Assembly (NCBI GenBank): GCA_940337035.1
Contig: CALNHX010001053.1
Span: 1 to 64,000, forward strand
Source: Agriotes lineatus
Lineage: Eukaryota > Arthropoda > Insecta > Coleoptera > Elateridae
Reading direction: 5' to 3'
DNA length: 64,000 nt
In this document: piece by piece, positions 44,721-58,174 of the stretch
Position numbering within the stretch: position 1 is the stretch's first letter
Layout of the letters: every line of letters starts with the position of its first letter
Program-made: the position numbers and the translations under genes
The notes under the pieces: model-generated
What the model was told of the DNA's origin: nothing
What the model saw: the letters and a program-made list of their open reading frames with translations, nothing else
The model's database searches: none

Positions 44721-47644
44721 TAGTGTTATGTGAGTAATAACCACTAGAGAAAAGGCTGGACCCATGAGGCCGTAGGGAGTTTGGGATCATTTTCTCGTGT
44801 GGGTAATACTTCATAAATCTACACGTGCAGTACAGCATTTTATCCACAGCTCTCAATAAATTCAGAAGAAGCATCAAAGAAAAAAATTTAGTTTGAAATC
44901 ACAGTACCTGTTTGTTTTAACTTTTTCGTTTGCCAGGTGACATCGGCATACAGATGACAGTAAACATGATTGCGTAAACCAAAACTCAGTAGTTAAATAA
45001 TGGTAATCAAAAAGTCATTTGTTAGTTGTAGTTTTTAATGAATATTTTGTGTTTCTTTGTAGCATGTATTTAAAGTTTAGAATTTGTTACAATACGGAAA
45101 CGTTATTACGACACTAACAATTAGCCAGTTTGTTACACGACGAAAACCGCGTTAACGGCATTAACAATCAGCCCCTCAAGCGTGCAAAGCATAACTCATA
45201 CGCTTGAGAGCCAAACCTGTTATCTACAAAATGACTAAAAAGACATAATCGGGAATATCGCTAAAAACTCAGCCCTAACTTTCGTTACGAGATGTACTGC
45301 AACGATGCGCGCCGGCTATGGGATGCTCAGTGAAGAAAGGTCGAGGTTCTTTACTCTTTACTATCTAACAGTTAGGGCTGTGCTCTAGCACAACGGGGTT
45401 AAAGATGTTAAAATAAGGTACGCCACCATTTTCTTGACTACATCGAGAAACAACGATAACAACACCGGTGAGATTACTTGAAAATGGAAGTGGGTAAAAT
45501 CACCTTACTACTTTTTGCTTGGCACAACCTGAGGTAGCGACTACACAGCTGGATCAAACCTACCTTAAACGGCATCAGCATAAACTTACTTGCACCAACT
45601 AGGTTCCTGTACAAAACATAGACACAACATGGCATGCAAACACACCAATAAAAAGGCATATAAACAAATAACAATAAACTCTATTGATGAAATAGCATGT
45701 GAAACAAATGACAATGAAAGTTACAATAATCAAATCTTACGGCCGGAAATATGCAAAAAGGTTAGTGGGGTTAACGACGCAATTTATAATCTAAACTTGA
45801 ATAATCAAACGGCATCAAATGACATGGTTACATCTACAAACATTATGAACGGTACGTTCTACCACAGAAACTACTTTACAGTATCGAAATTTAGCAACCA
45901 ACACTTCAAAAATGGTACAGCAACGGTTACGTGAGCTTAATACACAAAAACAACATAAAGACAATAAAACTTGACGGAACTGTTCGACATTTTATGATTT
46001 AAATCAATCCAAAAGGGCTCAAGTGGCCCAAACTACACTTTGACAAAACACTTCACTATAAACATTTAGCAGTTAACAATTTACCTTCATAGGATCATAG
46101 TTGTGCGGGATTAAGTTGTTTTCCTCAGCTGCGAGTTGCATCTCAGTCAGTGCCACGAACGGAAACGACAGGAAACTGTTGTAAAGCACAGGACGGGGCC
46201 AAAATCGAGCGAATGCGAGCGGTAAAACACCACCAAAACGAGGGTTGACTAGAACGGACCCCGGTAACAAGCAGATGACGGTAAAGGGATCGGGTCTTCG
46301 TTCTACTTGGTAAGTTTAGCACACGGGTGAGTGTTCTCAAAATATAATCCACAATAAGTGTTAGCGGAGGTGCTCAGCTCCAAACGATACGGAAAAACTC
46401 GGCTAAACGTTCACCTTTAACCACTATGCACAAAGCTCGAAATGACAACGACAAAGCTTCTTCACAACACACAAATTTCGACTTAACGCGAGCTCGGCTA
46501 AGCGAAGCCGGCTCGCGGACGAAGCGCCACCCCCGAACGGCTTGAGGGCTGCACGCTAAGTGACGCTCATCCGGAAGATCGACAGGCGCGAAACTCGCTA
46601 AGCACAACCGCGGCTTATCTACATCCTTGTTTCACTCGTACGATAGAACGAATCAGAAGATGTCGGGATTACCAAAGCTGACGCAAACTTCTATTGAAAG
46701 CTACGGAAAATTTTAGCATGACGAAATATGGTTCAACACTTGCGAAACTTGCAGGGGACCTTGGGTGTAGCAGAACAAAGCTAAATACTAAGAAATCGGT
46801 AACCTGAGACTGCTTTACGGACAGAAGAGAACAATGGGTGAATTGATAACGTAACCCAACATGAACCTGAATCGGCAATCTTTAACTACGGTGAAGCGAT
46901 AATATTTGAACTGAACTGTGCGGAAATAAGGTTTACAGAAATGAATTTTGATAACATTACTGCAAAATTACGAATTTCTTTACTACGTGACTCGGAAAAT
47001 GCTAGGATTTGAGGCTAAAGTACAAAAAGTAACTGCTGTAATAGAATTGTTCTAACAAATTCCCGTTTTAGTTTAAATTAATTTTGTGTAGTAGACTGTA
47101 TTCTTCGAGTTGTAACACGCTTCTATTCCAGCATGTGGTCCAGTTTCCTAGAAATTTTAAAATTGTATAGCCCTCTCGTTCAATCCCCAAGAAGGTCCGT
47201 CGTTCCTGAAATTAATTAGTCTCTATCCGTCGAAGAGTAAACAGCTCTTGCTGGTTATTGCCGGCTAATTTAATTTGCGCACATACTTCGTTCCTTCGTA
47301 GTGAATTACGCATCTATCTTGTATTGGATTTTCGAACCCCCCATTAAGCGTTACGAAACCACTTGCCTCCGATACCTATATGAACCTGTATCTGGGAAGA
47401 ATTAAAGGTAAGTGTTTGTTTCTAGTCCACTTGTTGTTTATTTGTATGGTCGCGTCGTAGTTAATCATGCATCACTTGTGTGTAATGTTTACATTGTGAT
47501 AGTTAAAATCGCTATAGCTATAGAAATATAAAATAAAATAAACAACTGAAATTAGGATAATGAAGAAATAAGAACAAGTCTTCATGCCGGATATAAAGGG
47601 TAGCTATTTATCGATCAAACTTTCGGTATAATATAAAAAACTAA
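44721..47644. other. 2.9 kb copy-specific segment of unknown origin
   Basis: Not present in spacer A. It interrupts the RT relic. The middle (about 45,100-46,620) is GC-richer with many CpG. A plus-strand frame of 114 codons lies at 45,590-45,934 (Asn/Thr-rich, no family recognised). A hairpin cagccctaact/agttagggctg lies at about 45,271-45,381. A possible plus-strand splice donor (taaag|gtaagtg) is at about 47,408. I see no terminal repeats or transposase. It may be captured host DNA or a decayed element. Confidence 0.4.
46085..46141 (-). other. Candidate first coding exon with splice donor
   Basis: On the minus strand an AUG at 46,141 opens 19 codons, MQLAAEENNLIPHNYDPMK, that end exactly at a donor gtaaattg (46,084 downward). 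Upstream on that strand (46,150-46,620) is CpG-rich, promoter-like DNA. The peptide looks protein-like but I do not recognise it, and no following exon is identified. It may be the captured 5' end of another gene. Confidence 0.25.
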
Positions 47645-47850
47645 ATATGTAGCTTCTTTATAAGATCTACAGTAACATATGCGATGGAAATAAGAAGTAG
47701 TCGAAAAAACCACGAAGAATAACTACGTTAACATGAATATATAATAATAAGAACCATATTAGGTCCAAACAAAAATTTAATAAAGACGAATATAGACAAC
47801 TAATGAAATTGAAACTAATTTAAATAGAAACGAAAATAAAGTATTTCGAT
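47645..47850 (+). pseudogene. Reverse-transcriptase relic, right part
   Basis: Continuation of the relic interrupted at 44,720, with SYAMEIRSSRK, ILGPN and DEYRQLMK, collinear with 15,175-15,375. It ends less than 200 bp upstream of the beta2 start codon. Confidence 0.65.
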
Positions 47851-47909
47851 GAAACAATGGATTGTTATGAATATGGCCTAAGATTTAAAAATGGTATGCT
47901 TCCATATAC

Positions 47910-47990
47910 TTATCAGACACATTTATCATTTGGAAGTTACAGGTAACTAATACCTAGCATTAGTTTTCCTTTCTAAATTGAAACCAATGT
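47910..47990 (+). promoter_or_regulatory. Conserved block upstream of beta2
   Basis: Same block as before beta1 (ctagcattagttttccttt), 45-120 bp before the start codon. Confidence 0.35.
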
Positions 47991-48032
47991 GTCCTACAAA
48001 TAATATTGTCTCTTTACTAGAAACAATATGAA

Positions 48033-49922
48033 ATGACAAAGATCAGCAAAATTGGGTTTGAATTTACTTTACATACTTTAGGAATTATTTTAGCAATTTT
48101 ACCTCCATACAAACTTGGAAAAACACCATTATTATGGTACAGATGTTACGCAGTATGTGCGTGTGCAGTATTGGTTGCACTAGATGTCTACACTCTAACT
48201 AACAGATTTATCCACGTGTATTTTCTTTTCCCATCGTACGTTTCCATTGTAATAAATGTGTCTTCGTCTGTTAGTTTCTTATTCTCTAATGTTACCGCAA
48301 TTCTTGTACCTGCGTTTTGTCAGCTCTCAAATTTTAATTCTTTTGTGGGAGTACTTCTATCGAGAAACAAATATGTGACAGGATTGGCGGACATATCCCA
48401 ATTCAAAATATATTCTCCTGAATTAATTTTAATGCACATATTTTTCTGGGGCTTAGCTATCTATACGCGGTGCAATTATAGCAATAAAATGGAACAAAAA
48501 AGTTATTACTTTATTAATGAATACGTACACCACTATTATTTTTACATTTCAGTAATGATAATGAAGCAATTCGTAATTTTACTATTAGATTCGTTCAAAA
48601 GAGTGAACATTATATTAAAAGACTTGGTTGATTTGCAGTATACGACTACCAATGATATGGCAGACATATCTCTTATAAGAAAGGACTTGATATTACGTAA
48701 AAGTGTGAGAGCTATTACATTGGCGTATAGAACTCAAACGAAACAAATTCAATTATTTAATAGAATCTATGGATGGCAAATTCTGTTTCTCATTTTTTCC
48801 TGGATGATGAATTTACTTAATATTTTAGCTGCGAGCTTTACATTTTCAGATAGACTAATAATTACAATCGATGAAGATGCTTCTTTAAAGCAATCAACCC
48901 TTCGTGGGATATTTGTTAATTTTCTATGGTCGACTTGGCAGTTTGTAAGTATATTATTCATAAAAATTTCTAATTTACTGTAGGTTTATTTCCTTAGCCA
49001 TTTTATATAAGTCATGTACTATTAGCGAGACGGAATAGCTTCCAGCTGTATTTATCTATATAGTTAGCAAAGTTTTCAATTTTTCTAAGTAAAAATTTAA
49101 AAACTTGGTAACTAGATAAATACAGCTGGAAACTGTTGCGTGTCGCCAATGCGACGTTGTAACGTTGTGAAATAGATATTTAAGCAGGCTTTAAGATTTC
49201 TTAGTTCTTTTTAAACTACTGGTTGTTATCGTCACGTTCACATAGATATATGTATATATCAGGATAGAGTGAATGAGTAATTAATGTGCAATTATTTTGG
49301 GATGTTATAGAAGAGATGGTGAGTCGAATATGCTATTTATGAGATACAACTTCAAAGATTATGAAACTAAATTAATTTGGTTTAGTAAAAATTCTAAAAG
49401 AAAATTATACTCCTGATATGTTTCATACTGTGGTTTAGTCACCTTCAAGGACATATTAAACACTAATTTAGTAAAGAAAAATCTTCAAAACGTGGATCTA
49501 GTTTCTCTTCGTTGCAAATTAAGATTGCGTTCCAATGTTTATAAATATTTTTTATTGATGTAATTTAGTTGCTTGCTAAATCCAGTTGAAAGGTTTCAAA
49601 GCGTTTTGTCTGTATATACATATATAAACTATATTTCCAGATTCTGGTAATGATTCTAGCAGTTTCCTGTAGTAAAGTATCAGAAGAAGCACAAAAGACA
49701 GCAGAACTGTGTTTAGATGGTCTGTTAAAGCTTCCCAGGTCACCTCCTGATAGGCAAGGAAATGATTTGCAATATGAATTAAATTTACTAAAAGACGTAG
49801 CCAACAATCACTACCACAATTTCTCTGCTGTTGGAATGTTTTCAATCAAGCGCTCTTTGATGCTTGCGGTTTTAGATTCTTTGGTTACGTATTTTGTTGT
49901 CTATGTTCAATTATATAAATAG
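48033..49922 (+). CDS. Gustatory receptor beta2, intact (two exons)
   Basis: A 397-residue insect Gr (7tm_7), the functional-looking member of the beta pair. Exon 1 is 48,033-48,944 (304 codons), donor gtaagt. Exon 2 is 49,641-49,922 after the acceptor atttccag; phase 0. The start ATGACAAAG matches the alpha start ATGACAAAG. Seven hydrophobic segments are spaced as in alpha2, and the C-terminus has GMFSIKRSLML then TYFVVYVQLYK (TYhhhhhQ). Compared with alpha2 it has a longer loop after the fifth segment (ISLIRKDLILRKSVRAI). The 696-bp intron contains a 130-bp palindromic MITE shared with beta1 but lacks the 464-bp element there. Both single-base gaps that break beta1 are filled here. Confidence 0.92.
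49021..49150. mobile_element. Palindromic MITE in the beta2 intron
   Basis: Same hairpin as at 16,544-16,665, with one arm mutated (gcgagacgg). Confidence 0.7.
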
Positions 49923-50495
49923 TGGAATGTACTATCGACCATTGCTTCTAATATACAGAGAGTTTATTATAACGGGCAATGTGTAAATGCTTTTATTTAA
50001 AAATGCAGTATGGAAACGTTACTGCGTATGTAAAAACATAATATAGTATGAACAAAAATTAATCTCATCTAGTATGGCTGTGGAAGTGCAAACCAATGCC
50101 TTTAAAATTGGCTTACATACCTATATTTAATTCAAACTGTCAAATTTTATTATTAAATATTCTTTTTATCCATCTTATTATAATATTATATTAAAATAAA
50201 CGAATTTGCACGTAAAAGTAATGTAATTGTCCAACAAATAAGCTTGCGCCGGTCGAATAGACACTTCATCGTAAATCTAACCTAAAAAAAATATATTGTA
50301 CCCAGTTTTAAAGGCAGCAATTTGTTCTTTCATAGTCATACTAAATGAGATTAATTTTTGATCATACTTTATATTCTACAGAGAAAGGAATTCTGTTGAT
50401 CAAACGGCAAGACTTCAGTTTAGAACAAGTATGTGAGTTATTACATGTTACATTTCCTATTGTTATTTGTGATGCTTCTTTTTCAATAAAATTAC
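49923..50495. other. Spacer downstream of beta2
   Basis: Collinear with 17,870-18,452. No gene recognised. Confidence 0.4.
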
Positions 50496-50893
50496 TTTAT
50501 CTACTAGTAACATGATATTGTAAATTTTCGTCATAGAAACAAAATATGAAAAGCTACTCATAACTCCCAAGGGACTTGTCAAATTATTTCTCCCTCAAAC
50601 TCATGGTAACAATGCAACTACAATTAACGTCCTAGCAACCATACAGTGAGGCAATCCTTGATGTTACTTACATATTCTAATTTTAAATGTCATTATGACA
50701 TTTTGAAATTTCATACTATTTTTACGAATCTGCTAGTAGATAAAATATTGTATGCATCACGGGAGATATTCATGTTCTTTACCTTTGGTTGACTTACAGA
50801 CCTCGGGCCAGAGACCCTTGGTCTGTAACACATGTCAACCTCAGGGAAAAAACATATTCATATCTCCCTTAATGCATAAATATCTAGTTCATA
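50496..50893. mobile_element. Composite palindromic insertion
   Basis: An outer inverted pair (ttatctactag and ctagtagataa, at about 50,498 and 50,733) is followed by an inner palindromic MITE at 50,752-50,877. The MITE has arms atgcatcacgggagatat and atatctcccttaatgcat and a central acagacc/ggtctgt hairpin. The insertion replaces, within a few bases, the site of the 799-bp TIR element in the other copy. Confidence 0.6.
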
Positions 50894-51019
50894 TACATAT
50901 TACATTTTAAAATAAACGCATTTACACATGGTGTGGCGAATCCTGAGAAAACAATGATAACAATCAAGTCCTCATGGAAACGGGAATACCACATTTCGCA
51001 TTAAAATAAATTCACTGCA

Positions 51020-51336
51020 GTATCCCAGCGTACATACATCAAACAAGTAGAGACACTCATGCCAAATGTTAAAACCTGTCTAGAGTGCCTGGGACAGTAC
51101 CTTGGGGGGCATTTCTAAGCTTGACTATCAGATGGCAGCACAAAATTCTTCAAATCAGAGCCAGTTACTGGCTCTGCTACCAATCAGGTTGTGTTCAAGT
51201 AGTGGCGCCATCTGTTAGTACTATCGGAAAGTACTCCCCAGAAGCCGTTCAAGGTCATCCAAATCGGAATTTTGACATCAAAGGTACCGACAATGAGTGT
51301 CTCTACTTGTTTGATTTATGTACTCCGAGTATCCCA
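51020..51336. mobile_element. Decayed palindromic element, second copy
   Basis: Paralogue of 19,379-19,694, with the same inverted pair and central cagagccag/ctggctctg hairpin. Confidence 0.6.
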
Positions 51337-51337
51337 T

Positions 51338-52994
51338 GACTTTTATAATTATTTACATTATTATATTATATTGTAATGATTCTGCACAAAAATATATTAA
51401 ATTAATAATTGTAGAATATAAAAATAGAGATTGATAACTTAGAATGAACAGATAAATAGTAATGCAAGTTTAGTTACATAACATTGTTTGAATTTAATTA
51501 ATAAATTAAACTTACAAAAGAAATCATAGTGAATATGAAACTAAAATTATAGTTTCGTTAAAAACGACAGGCAGAATAGTAAATAAAACAAGGCATGTAC
51601 AAACAGATGGTGAAAGAATGATTTTAATTTAAGTAGTAATTAAATGTTAAAATTATATTGGTGGAAATTCATGAAAATGTAATTATTTAAGCTAAGATGT
51701 TGACTATGTAATTTTTGCACTAACAAAATAGGGTATCATTTTTGAATAGAAAGTAAACACATTTAAAAAGTAGAACAACATTGTTGAGTATTCGGTCAAA
51801 TTAGATTAGATTATTTCGAAGCAAACTATAATTTAAAGTTGAAAGAAGTTTTATTTACAGACGTAAAAAATATCAACTATTAGAGTCTGCATGAGTATAA
51901 AGGTCATCGTCGTGGGTTGTCAGTTCTATGGAACCATTGCTGTGAACAGGTTGAAAGTAGACAGTTAAATGTAGCAGAGAACTGTAGAAGTGTAAAGGTT
52001 GACACATTGCTGTAAATAGGCAGCACCTTGTCGGTTGAAGTTAGCAACGATCTACAGGATTGATATAAGTTAAAACCAGAAAGCTGTTTCAAAAGGTAAA
52101 CCATTTAGTGCCTGATTAATAATTTCCTGAAATAAAGGAAAAAGAATATTAATCAAGGATGTTGATGCAAAATATTTAATGATCAGTCAATGTGTAATTT
52201 ACTTAAAATAAATTTTGATTTAGAGTATGAACATAAAATAACTTAGAATTGAGAATAACTTATCAATGCACATCCCAATTTAGAAAATGAGTTGTATGTT
52301 TTAAATAATTCATTAACTGAGCTAGTTTTGAAGGTTTAATTAATCATACATTCAGAAAAGTAATTTAGACTAAAGTAAAACCATTATAAATCCATCTGTT
52401 TTATTTTTCTAGCTGCTTATATCTTGATAACTAAAAGAAATTCAGAGATAACATTGCTTTATTGTATTAAATTAGAAAACTAAATTGAATTTTCTGATTA
52501 AATTATAATAATTTACATTTTGTGAAATTTTTTCCTTTATGCACTTTTGCTCGGGTCAGGTCAAGTTTATTCAAATTACTATTCTTCAACTTCTCACCCC
52601 TTATGGGTAACATCAGAAACCAAGCTTTCGATTAATTATTCGAGTAATAACAGAAAGAGAATTGCATAAACAAGCACCTATTGTTCTTTATACCGAGTGT
52701 GTCACTTAAGGTGCGAACATAGAGTAGGGAATTAGCATGGGAAATCGTATATATGAAGATTCCTGCTGGCCGCTTGAATTGATAGGATTGATAGTGGTAT
52801 CAATCGAAAGAGAAAAAAATGTGCTTAATTTGATAATACTTTACTTAAATTTGTTGCTTGTTTAAGAGAGAAATAGCTTAAAAACTTGTAATAAATATTT
52901 TGCATTTTATTCTCAAAAAACAAGCCATTATGCATTATGCCAACATAAATCTTATTTTCTGTCAGTTGTCAATTCACGTATTTAACTAATTACT
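51338..52994. other. AT-rich spacer, no gene recognised
   Basis: Collinear with 19,695-21,340. Confidence 0.4.
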
Positions 52995-54025
52995 ATGAAG
53001 AATAATGTTGAATATTCTAATGAAAAGAAGATATTTATTATCAAAACATTTTACATTGGGATCAGTTTACCCACAGTTCGTGATTTATTCTCGGTAAAAT
53101 TTAATAATCGACCTATTCTATCTGTATCAATTCCCAAGTTTATGAAAAAAATTGAAACTACAGCAAGTGTAGCAGCAGGTGATTCAAAGTTTTAATATTG
53201 CAATTTAAACAAATATTCAATCGAGACATTAACATTACAGGCAACCGGAATAGAAGAACCACCGATGAGCTGCAAGACAGAGTTTCAGAGTTGATAAATG
53301 CTGATCAAATAATCAGCATAAGATGTATTGCTCGAGAGTGCAACATCGACACGGTCAATGCACAAGGATCTGAAGAAGCATGGTTATTATCCCTAGAAAC
53401 CTCAGTGTCATAAAGAGATCGTCTTAGTTGATGCAGAAAGCAGGCGCGTATTTTGTGGAGTCATGCAGGAAAGCTGAAACGAAGTTAGGAACTTTTTGCG
53501 GTCAATCTGTTTTACAGCTGAATGTACGTTCACACTTAATAATGAACCGATTACTCACAACACTCGATACTGAACTCAAGAAAATCCTCGGAAAGCTCTT
53601 GAAACAAAAACGCAGTTCCCGCAGAAAATTTATATTTGGGCTGGTATTTTCAAAAATAACATTATTGTACCGTTTAAGATAGTTCGAAATTTAAATTCGG
53701 CCTCTTATTTACAACTTTTAACCTTTCACATTGGCCCTGCATTAGGAAAAGTTGCACGTGCAAATCAGGAGATTTGGTTTCAGCATGATGGCTGCCCAGC
53801 GCATTATGGTTTCAATGTGAGGGAATATCTAAGTAATAACTTTTCCAATTGCTGGATTGGTCGCAGTGGCACTATCAACTGGCCACTAAGATCTTCTGAT
53901 TTGGCACCATGTGACATCTTTTTGTGGGGCCATATAAAAAACATAATTTACATAAAAGCCACCCAAATATTGACTTTTTGCGGAAAGAAATCGTTTCTGG
54001 GTGTAGGCTAATCACAGATTAGTTG
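52995..54025 (+). pseudogene. Mariner-type transposase relic, second copy
   Basis: Same inactivated transposase as 21,341-22,371. It keeps WFQHDGCPAHYGFN and SSDLAPCDIFLWG and adds a 3-nt loss near 53,131 and a frameshift near 53,957 (an A lost in the ataaaaagcc run). The shared frame breaks show it was already dead when the segment duplicated. Confidence 0.8.
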
Positions 54026-55479
54026 GCTAATGTAAAGCTGGTATTTTATAACATATTGTTACGGACAGTTTGTAGCTTTCCTTGTATTAGAGACAATTTC
54101 CTAGTTGAATTTTATTTGTAAGCTTTGTAGGTGGCTTCAATTGGTAATTTTGCATGCTTTAGTGAAGACTTAGCTAGTTGTATTTTAGTTTTAAGCATTT
54201 CATTATTCTTAAAAGGTGGTTTCGCATGCAATTTCCCTAGTAATTAACTAAATTTTATCTTTTGCATTTATTCTGCTCCAATTCTACATACATTCACGCC
54301 TAGCTGGTTAGGCAACCTTATGCGCATTTATTAACAACAATTTTCTGGCCTGATTTATTACAATTGCAGTGCTGTTATCTCATGGTACAATTCAATTTTT
54401 CAGGAGATTTTTCGAGGTTCCTTTTCCAAAATTTTGGGAAGTGTTTGATATCCTGGGATTTTGTTAAACATTCGCTTTGATTTCTCACATTATTTTTCCA
54501 TTTGAAATTTCGTGTAAGCGAGTTGTGCCCCGGGTTTGTGCTTTAATTAAGAGCCAATTAGTTAGGCTCCACTCCTTTTTTGTTATATGGAGGATCTAGA
54601 AGTACAAGTGCCCTTTTATGACGTTCGTAATTATTAGTTTTGTTCATTTACTTACATTAGTCGCCACGGCGAATTTATTTCGGGCCAAAGTTACCCCTTG
54701 CACGTTCGCTCTGACTACTCTTCAACTTTAGGTAAGCTGATGATATGTCCTGCCTCTGTATGGGGGCTTATTTGAAAATCTTGTACGTTTTCAGCCAATT
54801 TTTGCTGGTACTCAATTTTTGCTGGGTTTCAGCCATGTGCTCCTGGAATTGACATATTGCAATTGGATTCCACTAGGAAATAAGGGTTTGCCCATTGCCC
54901 ACCTGCAATCTCCACTGGCGTCGACGCAAGGCTATCTGCGACACGGTAAAAGAAGAGCACCGTCTTCGACTCATTATTGCAACGATCAGTATTATTGGAT
55001 GTTAATCTTGTAGATTTTAAAACTTCTTGAATACGGGTGCGTGGACTTTGCGTATGGACCACTTAGTCTGTCAGTATACAAGAGCGATGTCATAGCAGTA
55101 AGCGCATTGAGTAACTGTAATATCCCCATCCCGCTTTTTTTCCACTGCGGAGAGTGGGACCTAACGTTGTGCTTCGTATAATCGGTCCACGTTGCCGCAA
55201 ACAAAATCTAAACAGTAACTAAGTTTGACTGTGTCGAATACACGGACAACGTAAACTTTCAATTTGCTGCTATAATTTTGATTCGGTAATTCCTATTATA
55301 TTGCTAGGGGTGCGCGCAAGTAGATCTTACCTAGTCAGCTATTTATACATGAATTTATATTAAAAAATAATAATAGGCTATACATTTACGAAGATATTTA
55401 AGCTGTTCTTGCGAACTTTCAAATCTTTTTATTGTAGAGGATTAATTAAATTATATATCTGGCAGCGTTTTCGATTTCA
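54026..55479. other. Spacer, no gene recognised
   Basis: Collinear with 22,372-23,849, with a small deletion near 55,450 in this copy. Confidence 0.4.
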
Positions 55480-56915
55480 ACACAAATTTCTACATTTTTT
55501 CTGTTTTCTATTACTTTTTTCCGACTCATTATTTTCATTTTTTATGTCTGCTTCTACTTGTTCCTTCCATTTTAGTTTGGGTCTTTTCGGTCGTGTATAT
55601 AGTGGTATCGATTCTGTGATTACCTTCTGTGGAGATGTTTCTTCTCTTCTGTGTATGTGTCAGTACCATCTAATTCTTTGTGTCTTGTGTACTTTTGCTA
55701 TGTTTTCACCGTTCAATACTTTATCTATCTCGTGGTTCATTAGTGGTCTTACAATTCTGACAATTTTCCTTTCAAACATTTTTAATTGTTCCTCCTCGTT
55801 TCTTGTCACGCTTGCCGTCTCTGCTGAATACATTACAACTGGTCTTATCATTGTCTTATATACGTGTACTCTCGTCCTTCTGCTTAGGCTCTTATTCTTC
55901 AGTAAGATTTTGTTTGCATATAGTGCTTTATATCCCTGCTGGATTATATATTTTGTATTCACTTTTGCATTTCTTCTATGTATCAGGAATTCAAGATATT
56001 TATATGTGTCTACCTCTTCAAAGTACAAGACTTATTAATTTTTATTTCCCTCAATGTTTTTTTTTCCTATTGCAATGCATGTATTTTCTTTTATTTTCGT
56101 TAATTTGAAGGCCTCTTTCTTTTGACGTGTTTTCTATTGTATTGAATGTACTTTCTAGTTCATCTCTTTCCTTGCTATTATTACTATGTCGTCTGCGTAG
56201 GCTAATATTTTGACTGATTTATTGTACCGTTCTGCTTTGTTTTTTAATTATGCTATCAAGAATTATGATAAAGAGCAGCGGCGCTGATAGAGCATCTTTC
56301 GTCTCTGTTTACTTCAAGGTCCTCTGTTGATCCTGGCTGGCTACTACCGAAGCCCGTGATTCCTTCATTGTCATCTTAATTGGTTCTATTAAGTTTTTCT
56401 GGTGTTGGTGTTGCTCGTAATTCTCCTATTATTTTCGATTTTATTACTGTTGAAGGCTTGTTTATAATCAAGAAATAAGATATGTAAGTCTATATAATGC
56501 TCTTAACTTTTCTCAGTAATTTGTCTGATTGTGTGGATGGCATACATAGTTGATTTCTTGTTTCAGTATCCTAGTTGGTAATCTCCTAAAAACGTTTCTG
56601 CGTGCTTCGCAAATCTGCTTTTTATTATCATATTATACGTGATGTTTAGTATTGTGATTGCTCTGTAATTTACACATTTGGATCTGTCTCCCTTTTTTGG
56701 TACAGGCTTTATTAGTCAAATTCTCCAGTCTTCCTGAATTTCTTCGTTTGTCCAAATATATTATATTAATTTATGTATTCTTTGCTGCAGCTCTTCTCCG
56801 CCATGTTTCATCACTTCAGCGCACATGTTGTCGCTTCCCGCTGCTTTTCTATGTTTGATCTTTATTATACGTTCTTTCAGTTCTTCTAAATCTGGTACTC
56901 TTTCTAGGGTTTCTA
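55480..56915 (-). pseudogene. Non-LTR reverse transcriptase relic, uninterrupted
   Basis: Paralogue of 23,850-26,605 without the solo LTR. A 122-codon stretch is open from 56,028 to 55,660 on the minus strand: FEEVDTYKYLEFLIHRR, LKNKSLSRRTRVHVYKTMIR, PVVMYSAETASVTRNEEEQL, FERKIVRIVRP, KTQRIRWY. Upstream (56,700-56,150) the KKGD...NYR, AxSxxLF and AYxDD region is degraded. Dead fragment lacking the endonuclease. Confidence 0.8.
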
Positions 56916-57059
56916 GTCGAACCAGGGAGGCTTCCAAAAATATCTTGGCGGCCAGACAGGTTATGTGGAAGCTGGAGTTCTACCAAAATAAATTTTGGCT
57001 AGACGAAAGCTCGAACTAAGCTAAATTTTACTGTACAATGGCTCCTACGCTAACCATAG

Positions 57060-57470
57060 CTGTTCAGTAGCTCGTACTAAGCAGGCTAAAAAAGAAATAT
57101 CTACTTATAGTAACACTGTCAAAATACGCAGCAATCAGTAATAAGATATGTGGTAGAATTAACAACTTATAGCGCAGAATATACAACCATGAGCTATACC
57201 AATTGTTCAAGGATACCGATATCACCAAAACTATCAAGATCGGGCGACTCAGATGGATATGCGATAGTGCACATTGGAAGACCATGACCCGACTAAGGGA
57301 ATAATCTTCAATTAACCCGAAGAAGGAAGATTAGTCAGGCACCCGCAAACTAGATACTTAGATCCGCTGGAGGAGCAGCTTAGAACAATGCGAGTATGTA
57401 ACTGGAAGGCGAAAGCAAGAACCCGGTCAGAATGGAAACTAACTCACGAACTTTCCAAAGCCTTGTATTG
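57060..57470 (+). pseudogene. Reverse-transcriptase tail relic, second copy
   Basis: Paralogue of 26,755-27,190: RRIYNHELYQLFKDTDITKT, IGRLRWICD, NWKAKARTRSEWKLTHELSK. RLRW is better preserved here. Confidence 0.7.
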
Positions 57471-58174
57471 TGGCTTTTCCCGTGGTTTTTCTCGTGCCTT
57501 TTACTCTACTTTACTGTGAATTTAAATTGCTCTTTGTTTGCTAGTTAACTCAGTAGTAAAAGCACAAGACTCGCTCTTACCTCAGTGCAGCTAAGGGCAA
57601 TATCAATATAAATCGTTCTGGCCTGCGCAATGCACCTATTGCACTGCAATTATACATGCAAATCCTGTCAGAAATGAAAACCAAACAGTTTACATGAAAA
57701 GAAAATACATGCATAAAAGTACATAAAAAGAATACACAATGATAGTATATAAATGTTAGATGCGCTATTTATAATAGCACGAATCAGTCCACGAGCTTAA
57801 TGCTGAATCTACATGCTTGAATACACTCCTTAAGTGTAGGTAGGACTTATTAAATCAACAGCCAAGAAAACCCACAAGGTTAATAATGTTTAAATTCCGC
57901 ACACAAGTTCGCTTAATGCGGCGGTGGCTCCAGTAGTTTAAAATCTGCTGACGCAATATGACCACGCAATGATGCAGGCGCCTTGTTTTAATGGGCTAAT
58001 TCAGCGATTACGGGCACGTGGCTTTTGGGCGCATCATGCTCGTTAAAACTATTGCACAATGCGTTGCAATAGGAGTTAATTCCTTGTTACGGCTTTAGGT
58101 TTCTCCAATCTTCCTGGGCCGTGCATTCACTCGTAAAGTGTAATTATAGTAACGACATTTGTCTTTATTCGTAG
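57471..58174. other. Spacer, no gene recognised
   Basis: Collinear with 27,191-27,894. Identity becomes complete from about 58,002. Confidence 0.4.

Noticed and set aside
45590..45934. 114-codon plus-strand frame as a gene
   Set aside because: No recognisable motif, low-complexity Asn/Thr composition, present in one copy only, no splice or promoter support.
47341..47415. Short plus-strand exon (MNLYLGRIK before gtaagtg)
   Set aside because: Good donor but only a few codons, no downstream exon found; too weak to call as a gene.
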